From: JBHIFB01 sp046760905
GTDB taxonomy: Bacteria; Gemmatimonadota; CAZMKB01
Direction of reading: 5' to 3'
Assembly (NCBI GenBank): GCA_046760905.1
Contig: JBHIFB010000123.1
Span: 1 to 9,540 of the forward strand
DNA length: 9,540 nucleotides
Shown one piece after another: positions 1 to 6,013 of this stretch (within the stretch, counting starts at the first letter, position 1; each line of letters opens with the position of its first letter). The notes below the pieces were generated by a model that searched no databases, had not been told where the DNA came from, and worked only from the letters and a program-made list of their open reading frames with translations. Position numbers and translations under genes: made by a program.

Positions 1-56
1 GGATCAGTGTCACTACTGTCCAGAAAAAGAAGGCTTTAACGTTGACATACAAAAAA

Positions 57-132
57 TGGTAGCGGTACGGGGAATCGAACCCCGGTTTGATGGCTGAGAA
101 CCACCCGTCCTAGGCCACTAGACGATACCGCC
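57..132 (-). tRNA. tRNA-Glu (anticodon CTC)
   Basis: The minus strand folds into a complete 76-nt cloverleaf. It has acceptor GGCGGTA/TACCGCT with a G1-U72 pair, anticodon stem GGTGG/CCATC around loop TTCTCAG, a 4-nt variable region, T-arm CGGGG-TTCGATT-CCCCG, discriminator A73 and an encoded CCA. The loop gives anticodon CTC, which reads GAG. It lies 8 nt downstream of tRNA-Gln in the same orientation, so the two are almost certainly cotranscribed. A run of six T follows the CCA directly (positions 51-56, minus strand), but no separate terminator hairpin is visible in positions 1-56. I see nothing else in that left edge. Confidence 0.96.
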
Positions 133-140
133 ACCGATTG

Positions 141-214
141 TGGCTGCCCCCCAAGGATTCGAACCTCGATAAACGGATCCAGAGTCCGCTGTCTTGCCAT
201 TAGACGAGGGGGCA
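141..214 (-). tRNA. tRNA-Gln (anticodon CTG)
   Basis: The minus strand forms a complete 74-nt cloverleaf. It has acceptor TGCCCCC/GGGGGCA, anticodon stem GCGGA/TCCGT around loop CTCTGGA, T-arm CGAGG-TTCGAAT-CCTTG, discriminator G73 and encoded CCA. The anticodon CTG reads CAG. The first pair is U1-A72. From family knowledge, that pair is the tRNA-Gln feature used by the bacterial amidotransferase GatCAB and is also favourable for GlnRS. Its 5' end is 7 nt from the predicted start point of its own promoter, and gltX lies just upstream on the same strand. Confidence 0.96.
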
Positions 215-227
215 GCAGGTGCCTTTA

Positions 228-256
228 ATTTTAGCGAATGAGCAATATATTGTCAA
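228..256 (-). promoter_or_regulatory. sigma70-type promoter for tRNA-Gln/tRNA-Glu
   Basis: On the minus strand, a perfect -35 TTGACA (251-256) is followed by a 17-nt spacer and -10 TAAAAT (228-233). The predicted start is near 221, a few nt before the tRNA-Gln 5' end at 214. It lies wholly in the 75-bp gap after the gltX stop, so the two tRNAs can be made independently of read-through from gltX. Confidence 0.7.
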
Positions 257-289
257 TATGATGTGATCGCAGAGTTCCCTTCCCCACCT

Positions 290-1750
290 TCAAGCCCCCT
301 GTTCTTCTGCACGCATGCCCTCGATATGATTTACCGCCCTCGCAAGACGCTTGATGCAGCCTTCTCTCCCTATGACCTCCATGAGCTCGAAAAGTCCAGG
401 ACCAGCGGCTCGTCCGGTGAGTGCAACCCGCACCGGATGAATGACCTTCGAATTCGATACATCGAGCGCTTCAGCGATGGCTCTCACCTTCTCCTCAATT
501 GACTCAGAGCTGAAATCATCTAGCTCCCGCAGCACCTCTCCGACTTTATTCAGAATCATCATTACTTCTTCTGGTTTCTTCCATCTCTTTTTTACAGCCC
601 CCTCTTCGTAGGGAAAATCTTCTGTCAGATAAGGTTTCGCGGCCTCGACAAAATCGCTCAGAAGGCGCATCCTGGATTTGAGGAGGTCGATGAGCGCAAG
701 GAGCCAGTCCTTCCTCTCCTGTACATCCCCTGCCCCGAGCAGATCTGCTTCAACCCATCTCCTGCTCACCTCCTCATAAATCTCCTCCGCCCGAGAACTC
801 GAAATGTATTGCCCGTTGAGCCATTCTAGTTTTTGTATATCGAAGACGGCCCCCTTCCTGATTACCCGGTCAAGAGAGAATCTTTCTACAAGCTCCTCGA
901 CAGAGAGTACCTCCCTGTCATCGCCCGGCGACCAACCGAGCAGTGCGAGAAAGTTCACAACGGCTCTGGGAAGAAAGCCCATGTCTCTGTAACTCGCTAT
1001 TGAGGTAGCACCATGTCGCTTGGCCAGCGGCTTCTTATCTGACCCCAGTATGAGCGGCAAATGGGCAAAGCATGGGACTCGCTTGCCCAATGAGTTATAT
1101 AGTAAAATCTGCTTCGGGGTGTTCGAGAGGTGGCCTTCACCTCTGATCACATGAGTGATTTCCATGTCTATGTCATCTACGACAACGGCGAGCTGATAAG
1201 TGGGAGTGCCATCTCTTCTGAGTAGTACGAAATCATCAATGTTATGGTGCTCGACGGAATTGCTGCCGTACACAAGATCTTCGAAACAGGTTCTCCCCTC
1301 GGGCACGAAAAATCTGACAGCGAACTTATCTCCAGCATCTATCCGGACACGCCTCTCTTGTGGGCCCATGGCCAGGCATGTCCTGGGGTAAAGATACGTC
1401 TTCTCAGCCGATTTCAACTGTTCGTTTTCTCTCATCCGGTCCGGCTTGCAGAAGCAGGGATAGGCTTTACCACTATCCATGAGATCCATCGCTATCTGCC
1501 TGTGCCTTTCCAATCTTCTCGATTGAAACATCGGCTCCTCATCCCACTCTATCCCCAGCCACTGTAAGCTCTCCATGATCGATTCGACCATCTCCTCTGA
1601 TGATCTTTCGATGTCGGTGTCCTCTATCCTGAGGAGAAACTCACCGTCCTGGTTTTTCGCAAACAGCCAGTTGAACAGAGCAGTTCTCGCACCTCCGACG
1701 TGAAGATGCCCGGTGGGAGAAGGCGCAAATCGAACTCGTACCCGACTCAT
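290..1750 (-). CDS. gltX: Glutamyl-tRNA synthetase
   Basis: This 486-residue class I aminoacyl-tRNA synthetase joins glutamate to tRNA in an ATP-dependent cytosolic reaction. The catalytic start reads FAPSPTGHLHVGGARTALFN (residues 8-27, HIGH-type motif at 15-19). RIEDTD follows at 41-46. A zinc-type CxC...YxxxC set is present (C99, C101, Y121, C125). The KMSKS-type loop at 239-247 reads KKPLAKRHG, with alanine where serine is usual. The C-terminal part is the helical anticodon-binding region, and the length is normal. I chose the ATG at 1750 because it begins at the family motif, has the strong site AGAGGAAGAGGA upstream, and overlaps the preceding stop as ATGA. The open frame runs on upstream to 2005, but that stretch lacks homology. 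Neighbouring tRNA-Gln and tRNA-Glu suggest it may be non-discriminating and charge both. The sequence alone does not settle this. Confidence 0.97.
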   Translation of the reverse strand: MSRVRVRFAPSPTGHLHVGGARTALFNWLFAKNQDGEFLLRIEDTDIERSSEEMVESIMESLQWLGIEWDEEPMFQSRRLERHRQIAMDLMDSGKAYPCFCKPDRMRENEQLKSAEKTYLYPRTCLAMGPQERRVRIDAGDKFAVRFFVPEGRTCFEDLVYGSNSVEHHNIDDFVLLRRDGTPTYQLAVVVDDIDMEITHVIRGEGHLSNTPKQILLYNSLGKRVPCFAHLPLILGSDKKPLAKRHGATSIASYRDMGFLPRAVVNFLALLGWSPGDDREVLSVEELVERFSLDRVIRKGAVFDIQKLEWLNGQYISSSRAEEIYEEVSRRWVEADLLGAGDVQERKDWLLALIDLLKSRMRLLSDFVEAAKPYLTEDFPYEEGAVKKRWKKPEEVMMILNKVGEVLRELDDFSSESIEEKVRAIAEALDVSNSKVIHPVRVALTGRAAGPGLFELMEVIGREGCIKRLARAVNHIEGMRAEEQGA

Positions 1751-2079
1751 TCCTCTTCCTCTGAACCTGTGATTTCGAACTCGACTCCACCGATCCAGGA
1801 GGAGAATACGTTGTAGATAATTGCTCCGACTGAGATGAAGGCAGCTCCGATCAAGCCATATGCCAGGGATGAAGCGATTATGATCAGAATTCCCAGGTAG
1901 CCTCGCAGCGCCTCGGGTAGCCTGATAAAGGAGATGAAGTCTGGAGGATTGTGAAGAAAACCGATCAACATTCCTGCTGCAAGAAACGCGAGGCCGAACA
2001 CGCATCCCAGTATCGCATAGAAAATGAAGGAAAGCTTAAAGAGAGTCCTTAATCGTATCCTCTTTAATTCGTAAATCAT
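1747..2079 (-). CDS. DUF3566-like small two-helix membrane protein
   Basis: This is a 110-residue protein with a basic N-terminus (KRIRLRTLFK) and two hydrophobic helices at about 14-42 and 62-90. Its C-terminal motif is AIIYNVFSSWIGGVEFEI. The layout resembles DUF3566 proteins, from memory of the mycobacterial member near gyrA, which has an IYN...VGGVEV ending and an LKVSL-like start. The function of that family is unknown, so I give none here. The ATG at 2079 is 18 nt after the 3' end of tRNA-Ser(GCT). The upstream site GGGAA is weak. The acidic tail EEEE is encoded by GAG GAA GAG GAA, and the stop overlaps the gltX ATG. The tail codons therefore serve as the gltX ribosome binding site, and translational coupling is likely. 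Confidence 0.8.
   Translation of the reverse strand: MIYELKRIRLRTLFKLSFIFYAILGCVFGLAFLAAGMLIGFLHNPPDFISFIRLPEALRGYLGILIIIASSLAYGLIGAAFISVGAIIYNVFSSWIGGVEFEITGSEEEE
1751..1762 (-). promoter_or_regulatory. gltX ribosome binding site inside the upstream gene
   Basis: The minus-strand sequence AGAGGAAGAGGA lies immediately before the gltX ATG and is purine-only, with GAGGA-type anti-16S complementarity. It is also the codons for the four terminal glutamates of the upstream small membrane protein. It supports the ATG at 1750 over the longer open frame. Confidence 0.7.
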
Positions 2080-2097
2080 TCAGTTCCCAATACAATT

Positions 2098-2188
<91 letters not shown>

Positions 2189-2239
2189 GACTGATTTTTC
2201 TGAGACTATGAAATATCAAAAAGCTATATCGACTAGTAA

Positions 2240-2268
2240 ATAATAACGATACGGCCTGTGATAGTCAA
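2240..2268 (-). promoter_or_regulatory. sigma70-type promoter of the tRNA-Ser/DUF3566/gltX operon
   Basis: On the minus strand, -35 TTGACT (2263-2268), a 17-nt spacer and -10 TATTAT (2240-2245) give a predicted start near 2233. That is about 45 nt before the tRNA-Ser(GCT) 5' end. The next downstream candidate, at 228-256, lies after gltX, so this one would serve the tRNA, the small membrane protein and gltX. Confidence 0.7.
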
Positions 2269-2361
2269 GAAATAGTAATGGATGGGCAAAATTCCTGGGA
2301 CATGTAATCGTTTTCCTGAGTATACCGGGATTTTTGCAAAACTCAAGACTGAGCAAGTGAA

Positions 2362-2390
2362 TTGACAGTCGACCGGAAACACGATAATAT
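2362..2390 (+). promoter_or_regulatory. sigma70-type promoter of the proline dehydrogenase gene
   Basis: A perfect -35 TTGACA (2362-2367), a 17-nt spacer and -10 TAATAT (2385-2390) predict a start near 2397 and a leader of about 65 nt. The 273-bp gap from tRNA-Ser (2188) to the coding start holds this promoter, the opposing promoter at 2240-2268 and a five-codon leader ORF. I see nothing else in it. Confidence 0.7.
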
Positions 2391-2428
2391 TTCAGCATCT
2401 TTCAGGGTGGGTTAACAACACATCGTAA

Positions 2429-2446
2429 ATGAATCCCCATCGGTGA
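2429..2446 (+). other. Five-codon leader ORF (MNPHR) ahead of proline dehydrogenase
   Basis: An ATG at 2429 opens five codons that end at TGA 2444-2446, in the same frame as the downstream TTG start 33 nt away. Both starts are followed by AATCCCC, so both would begin Met-Asn-Pro. The leader stop abuts the downstream Shine-Dalgarno AAAGGAAGAG. It could allow re-initiation or be chance; no translation evidence is available. Confidence 0.25.
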
Positions 2447-2461
2447 AAGGAAGAGTACAAA

Positions 2462-3310
2462 TTGAATCCCCTGACTATCTTCGCAAAGAGGTTTATCGCG
2501 GGAGAGAAAATTGAGGACGCTATCGAGGTGGTGTCGAGGCTGAACAGCGAGGGGATGACTGCAACAGTCGATATCCTCGGAGAGAATGTCAAAAATTCAG
2601 AAGCTGCGCATAGAGCAGCTGATGCGTATATTAACCTCCTTGAAGAAATCACAGCCTCCGGTATCGATTCAAACGTTTCTCTAAAGCTAACCCAGATGGG
2701 ACTCGATATCGGTGATGATTTCTGTTACAAAAATGTGAGGCGGGTTGCCCAGACGGCGAAACAGCGGGGCAATTTTGTAAGAATAGACATGGAAGGGTCC
2801 CAATACACACAGAGAACGCTGGATGTGTTCAGGAAACTGCGGTCCGAGTTCGAGAACGTCGGCACCGTCATCCAGGCATACCTGTTCAGGAGCGAGAAGG
2901 ATATAAAAGAGCTCAACTTGGAAGGATCGAGAATAAGGTTGTGTAAGGGAGCATATAAAGAGCCGCCATCTATCTCCTTCAACAGCAAAGACCAGACGAA
3001 TGAGAACTTCATACGCTTGATGAAAATACTGTTGACCGAAGGCACTTATCCGGCCATAGCGACCCATGACCCTGCCATGATAGAGGCGACGAAGAAATTC
3101 GCATATGAGAATTCGATCTCAAAAGATCGGTTCGAATTCCAGATGCTCTACGGGATAGGAAGGAAATTGCAGAGGGAACTCGCAAGGGCAGGATACACGA
3201 TCAGAGTGTATGTACCGTACGGGACTCACTGGTTACCCTATTTCGCCAGAAGGCTCAGGGAGAGGAAGGAAAACATCTTCTTCGTTCTGCGGCACCTTTT
3301 CAGGGATTGA
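2462..3310 (+). CDS. Proline dehydrogenase (monofunctional, FAD-dependent)
   Basis: This 282-residue protein oxidises L-proline to 1-pyrroline-5-carboxylate with FAD, passing electrons to the respiratory quinone pool, the first step of proline catabolism. The PRODH barrel signatures run in order: FIAGEKIEDA (11-20), SLKLTQMGLDI (73-83), RIDMEGS (107-113), QAYL (138-141), RLCKGAYKEP (159-168), ATHD (200-203), FQMLYGI (226-232) and YVPYGTHWLPYFARRLRER (250-268). The last contains the tyrosine and paired arginines that bind proline. The start is TTG, preceded by AAAGGAAGAG with about 6 nt spacing; an in-frame TGA at 2444 blocks extension except for the leader ORF. The protein begins only 10 residues before the RFIAGE motif, about 15 fewer than I recall for relatives. 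No P5C dehydrogenase domain is fused or adjacent. It ends 8 bp from the convergent lipoprotein gene. Confidence 0.93.
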   Translation: MNPLTIFAKRFIAGEKIEDAIEVVSRLNSEGMTATVDILGENVKNSEAAHRAADAYINLLEEITASGIDSNVSLKLTQMGLDIGDDFCYKNVRRVAQTAKQRGNFVRIDMEGSQYTQRTLDVFRKLRSEFENVGTVIQAYLFRSEKDIKELNLEGSRIRLCKGAYKEPPSISFNSKDQTNENFIRLMKILLTEGTYPAIATHDPAMIEATKKFAYENSISKDRFEFQMLYGIGRKLQRELARAGYTIRVYVPYGTHWLPYFARRLRERKENIFFVLRHLFRD

Positions 3311-3318
3311 TCTCCCTG
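3301..3318. terminator. Candidate shared hairpin between convergent genes
   Basis: CAGGGA (3301-3306) and TCCCTG (3313-3318) form a perfect 6-bp stem with a 6-nt loop. It overlaps the proline dehydrogenase stop codon and ends next to the lipoprotein stop (3319-3321). No clear T-tract follows on either strand, so an intrinsic terminator is only possible. The position between two convergent genes is the main support. Confidence 0.3.
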
Positions 3319-4293
3319 CTATCCTTTGTTGATGATCGTAATTGTTGTAGTAGCGCTTATCGAACCAGAAGTTGCAGTAATTCTCACCGATTGAGACGTC
3401 CCCTGCGGTACCGCAATGGTGATCCGAAATGTATCTGTAACCTGGCCGTTTGAATCTGTCTTCTGAACGGCACCTCCCGAATCAAGCTGACCCCGATCCG
3501 AAGTTATGACGACAGGCTTGTTCTCTATGGGATTGCCAGATGCATCCCACACGGTGACGGTAATGCTGGATATGTGAGTTTGTGCCTCGCTGGTTGAGAC
3601 CTCAAAGGTCGAAGGGTTTGCATTAAGCGTTATAGTCGATACAGGTATGCCGATCGTCACATTGATCGAGTCGGCAGTGTTTCTCACTATCGCCGTAACC
3701 GTGGCCGTACCCTCGACGAGGCCAGGTGTTAGAGTTGCCGTTGCCAGGCCATTCGTTGTGACAGCATTGGGTGTAATTGTTCCCAGCGTTGTGCTGAAGA
3801 ACACCTCGGTTCCGTTTGGGACCACGCCCTTCTCCTCAGTGATGTAAGCTTCGATCCTCGAAGAAGTGTCTAGCCTTGCCGGTATCTCGGAAGGGTTGGC
3901 GGTGAGGAATATGTTAACACTCTGAAAACCAATGGTAACCTGAAGAGAATCGAAAAGCCCGCCTGAGAATGCCCTTACAGTGGCAGTTCCTTCATCGTTT
4001 CCAGCGGTGAGGATGGCGTTGGCGATTCCGTTTTCCACTTCCGCTTTCTCGGTGATAGAACCAAGGGTTGTCGAGAAATAGATCACAATACCATTGAGGG
4101 CCTGACCAGTGCTATCCTGCACGATAGCCTGGATTTCGGACGTCGATTCTCCATCCGCTGGGATGCTCATGGGATTTGCCGTGAGTATGAGAGTGGCACC
4201 GCTCGGTGCAAGTAGGTCATCGTGACCGCATGATGAAACAGACACCGTCACAAAAGCAATCATCAGCATTATGAGTATTGTATAATTTCTCAT
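3319..4293 (-). CDS. Lipoprotein with three bacterial Ig-like (Big_1/invasin-type) domains
   Basis: This is a 324-residue predicted lipoprotein. A signal peptide (hydrophobic stretch about 5-20) ends in the lipobox V19-S-S-C22, so Cys22 would be lipidated. The +2 residue is Gly, not the Asp that retains lipoproteins in the inner membrane of enterobacteria. Three tandem Ig-like repeats follow at about 33-122, 125-215 and 219-322. Each opens with a TLTANP-like phrase and shares FSTTLG(S/T)IT and EGTATV elements, as in Big_1/invasin domains. Such repeats are extracellular beta-sandwich modules used in adhesion or as spacers. No enzymatic domain is present and the ligand is unknown. The ATG at 4293 has GGAGGAG just upstream. 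The gene begins 23 nt after the 3' end of tRNA-Ser(TGA), has no visible promoter of its own, and probably shares the tRNA promoter. Confidence 0.88.
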   Translation of the reverse strand: MRNYTILIMLMIAFVTVSVSSCGHDDLLAPSGATLILTANPMSIPADGESTSEIQAIVQDSTGQALNGIVIYFSTTLGSITEKAEVENGIANAILTAGNDEGTATVRAFSGGLFDSLQVTIGFQSVNIFLTANPSEIPARLDTSSRIEAYITEEKGVVPNGTEVFFSTTLGTITPNAVTTNGLATATLTPGLVEGTATVTAIVRNTADSINVTIGIPVSTITLNANPSTFEVSTSEAQTHISSITVTVWDASGNPIENKPVVITSDRGQLDSGGAVQKTDSNGQVTDTFRITIAVPQGTSQSVRITATSGSISATTTITIINKG

Positions 4294-4316
4294 GACTCCT
4301 CCAAGATGCTGGCCCG

Positions 4317-4400
4317 CGGAGGGCGAGGGATTCGAACCCCCATGAGCCTAAGCTCGGCGGATTTCAAGTCCGCTGCCTTACCAATTAGGACTAGCCCTCC
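4317..4400 (-). tRNA. tRNA-Ser (anticodon TGA)
   Basis: The minus strand forms an 84-nt class II cloverleaf. It has acceptor GGAGGGC/GCCCTCC, anticodon stem GCGGA/TCCGC around loop CTTGAAA, variable arm stem GAGC/GCTC, T-arm GGGGG-TTCGAAT-CCCTC and discriminator G73. The anticodon TGA reads UCA and related serine codons. It is not tRNA-Sec, whose anticodon is TCA. Unlike the other three tRNAs here, CCA is not encoded (CGG follows G73), so the tail must be added by nucleotidyltransferase. The D-arm (GTCCTAATTGGTAAGGC) is somewhat unusual for tRNA-Ser. The lipoprotein gene follows after 23 nt. Confidence 0.93.
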
Positions 4401-4411
4401 GGTTTTAAATA

Positions 4412-4440
4412 AAATTACAGCTTTGTTGATTACAAGTCAA
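4412..4440 (-). promoter_or_regulatory. sigma70-type promoter for tRNA-Ser(TGA) and probably the lipoprotein
   Basis: On the minus strand, -35 TTGACT (4435-4440), a 17-nt spacer and -10 TAATTT (4412-4417) predict a start near 4405, about 5 nt before the tRNA 5' end. The rest of the 109-bp gap to lat (4401-4509) shows no convincing lat terminator. Confidence 0.65.
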
Positions 4441-4509
4441 ATGACCCACCGGTTCCTATCCAGGTGTTTACCTCCACGCCTCCCACAAGCCACATTCCTT
4501 AAAACAATT

Positions 4510-5856
4510 CTATATCGATTTCAGCGACTTATAGAGGATATCGATACTCTCGTCCACCTCCTCTTTGCTCACATTCAAAGGAGGTCTGAACCTGACAGAT
4601 CTCTTTCCACACGCAAGGGCAAGCAGCTTGTTCTTACGCATTTCGGCGAGAAGCTTCTGTCTGATTTCGTCAGAAGGAAGATCGAATGCGATCATGCAGC
4701 CTCTTCCCCTCACGCTTCTCATAGTATCACGAAAACTCTGTGAAAGTTCCTCCAGTCTCCCGACGAAATATTCACCCATACGTCCCGCATTCTCCAGTAG
4801 ATTTTCCTCGACTATGATATCAATGTAGTACTTGCACCTCATCATATCAGCGAGATTGCCACCCCACGTTGAGTTTATGCGGCTTGATTCCTCGAATACG
4901 TTGTTCTTGATGCTATCGACTTTTCTGCCAACCGCTATACCGCAAACCTGCGTTTTTTTGCCGAACGCTATAATGTCGGGCACAATATCGAAGTGTTCGA
5001 AAGCCCACCACTTACCGGTAGCCCCGAATCCCGTCTGGATCTCATCGAATATCAAAAAGATCTCAAACCTGTCTGCGATAGCTTTCAGCTCTCTTAAAAA
5101 CTCTCCTCTGAAGTGGTTATCACCCCCCTCTCCCTGGATTGGCTCTATTATTATCGCCGCAACATCTTCCGGAGACTGGTCTATAGCCTTTCTTATCAAT
5201 GAAAGGCTCCTCTCCTCGGCCTCGACGACCTTCCTGAGGTTCTCTTCATTGGGTGGAAATTCAATCTTCGGATTGGGAATCCTTGGCCAGTCGAAAGTGG
5301 GAAAGTACTTTGTCTTTCTTGGATCCGCGGTGTTCGTGCAACTCAGGGTGTAACCGGTACGACCGTGGAAGCACTGTTCGAAATGGATGACCTTGAATCC
5401 TCTCTCCTCTTTCGATCCGCGTTTCAGATTCCACCTTACCTTCCAATCGAATGCTGTTTTCATAGCATTCTCGACGGCGAGAGCTCCTCCACTTATAAAA
5501 AACAGGTGGGGGAGTTCGGGGGGGAGCGTCTGTGTCGCGAAGGTCTCCACAAACTCCGCCATCTCGGTGGTGTAGAAGTCCGAGTTGGAAGGCTTGTTAA
5601 TCGCTGCCCATATCAATTTTTCCCTGGTTTCTTTTTCAAGCAGTTTCGGGTGATTAGTGCCGATGGGGCAAGATGCGAAGAAATTGAAGAAATCCAGATA
5701 CTCATCACCCGTCACCGCATCGACTAACCGGCAGCCTCGGCTATTCTGAAGGTCAACGATGATGTCGAAGCCATCTGCCAGCATGTATCTCCCTATGGTG
5801 CTTTTGACGAGTCCAGGTTCGATTCTCTGAGATATATTTGCAGTGGTTTCTCCCAT
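4510..5856 (-). CDS. lat: L-lysine 6-transaminase
   Basis: This is a 448-residue PLP-dependent class III aminotransferase. It moves the epsilon-amino group of L-lysine to 2-oxoglutarate, giving glutamate and 2-aminoadipate 6-semialdehyde, which cyclises to piperideine-6-carboxylate. Family features: IGRYMLADGFDIIVDLQNSR near the N-terminus, FHGRTGYTLS, EPIQGEGGD with Glu243, IFDEIQTGFG with the PLP-binding Asp271, AFGKKTQVCG with the Schiff-base lysine (Lys300), INSTWGGN with Asn328 and Thr330, and Arg422 in VRFRPPLNVS. From memory, these numbers match the M. tuberculosis enzyme (Rv3290c), which supports the chosen start. That start is ATG 5856 with GGAGG and 5-nt spacing; a TTG at 5880 would add eight residues and lacks a good site. 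The gene stands alone. The partner semialdehyde dehydrogenase is not in the window. The role may be lysine catabolism. Confidence 0.94.
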   Translation of the reverse strand: MGETTANISQRIEPGLVKSTIGRYMLADGFDIIVDLQNSRGCRLVDAVTGDEYLDFFNFFASCPIGTNHPKLLEKETREKLIWAAINKPSNSDFYTTEMAEFVETFATQTLPPELPHLFFISGGALAVENAMKTAFDWKVRWNLKRGSKEERGFKVIHFEQCFHGRTGYTLSCTNTADPRKTKYFPTFDWPRIPNPKIEFPPNEENLRKVVEAEERSLSLIRKAIDQSPEDVAAIIIEPIQGEGGDNHFRGEFLRELKAIADRFEIFLIFDEIQTGFGATGKWWAFEHFDIVPDIIAFGKKTQVCGIAVGRKVDSIKNNVFEESSRINSTWGGNLADMMRCKYYIDIIVEENLLENAGRMGEYFVGRLEELSQSFRDTMRSVRGRGCMIAFDLPSDEIRQKLLAEMRKNKLLALACGKRSVRFRPPLNVSKEEVDESIDILYKSLKSI

Positions 5857-6013
5857 CACTTCCTCCGTGTTCCTGTGCAAGGTAAGCTGAATTTTAACTT
5901 CGGATTAGAATCGTCAATCGTTTATTCTGTAATAAAATACGTCTATATAATATAATAAAACTCACTATATTTTCAAAGAAATATAGCGAAAAAGGCGATG
6001 CTTTTGCATTCGA
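5857..6013. promoter_or_regulatory. AT-rich divergent intergenic region with an inverted repeat
   Basis: This 157-bp region separates divergent lat and the membrane operon. For lat (minus), TTGACG (5912-5917) precedes TAAAAT (5891-5896) at a short 15-nt spacing. A second minus option is TTGAAA (5971-5976) with TATTAT 18 nt on. For the plus operon, TATAAT occurs at 5946-5951 and 5951-5956 but without a good -35. A perfect 8-bp inverted repeat, CTATATTT/AAATATAG with a 6-nt centre, lies at 5965-5986 and could be an operator. No promoter here is certain. Confidence 0.4.

Noticed and set aside
42..47. Plus-strand TTGACA at the left edge
   Set aside because: No -10 box is found at a suitable distance, and the sequence downstream is the antisense of tRNA-Glu.
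1751..2005. Upstream open-frame extension of gltX (85 extra residues)
   Set aside because: It lies over the DUF3566-like gene, has no family similarity, and the ATG at 1750 carries both the ribosome site and the GluRS N-terminal motif.
2687..3067. 126-codon open frame antisense to proline dehydrogenase
   Set aside because: It overlaps a clear conserved enzyme, has no recognisable motif, and is best explained as a shadow of that coding frame.
4317..4400. Possible selenocysteine tRNA because of the TGA anticodon and odd D-arm
   Set aside because: tRNA-Sec has anticodon TCA and a longer 8-bp acceptor/5-bp T-stem layout. This anticodon reads UCA and the fold is an ordinary class II tRNA-Ser.
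4455..4475. Short palindrome AGGT-GTTT-ACCT after lat as a terminator
   Set aside because: The stem is only 4 bp and no T-tract follows, so it is too weak to call.
4306..4743. 145-codon plus-strand open frame across tRNA-Ser(TGA) and the end of lat
   Set aside because: It reads the antisense of a tRNA and of conserved aminotransferase sequence. It has no family features.
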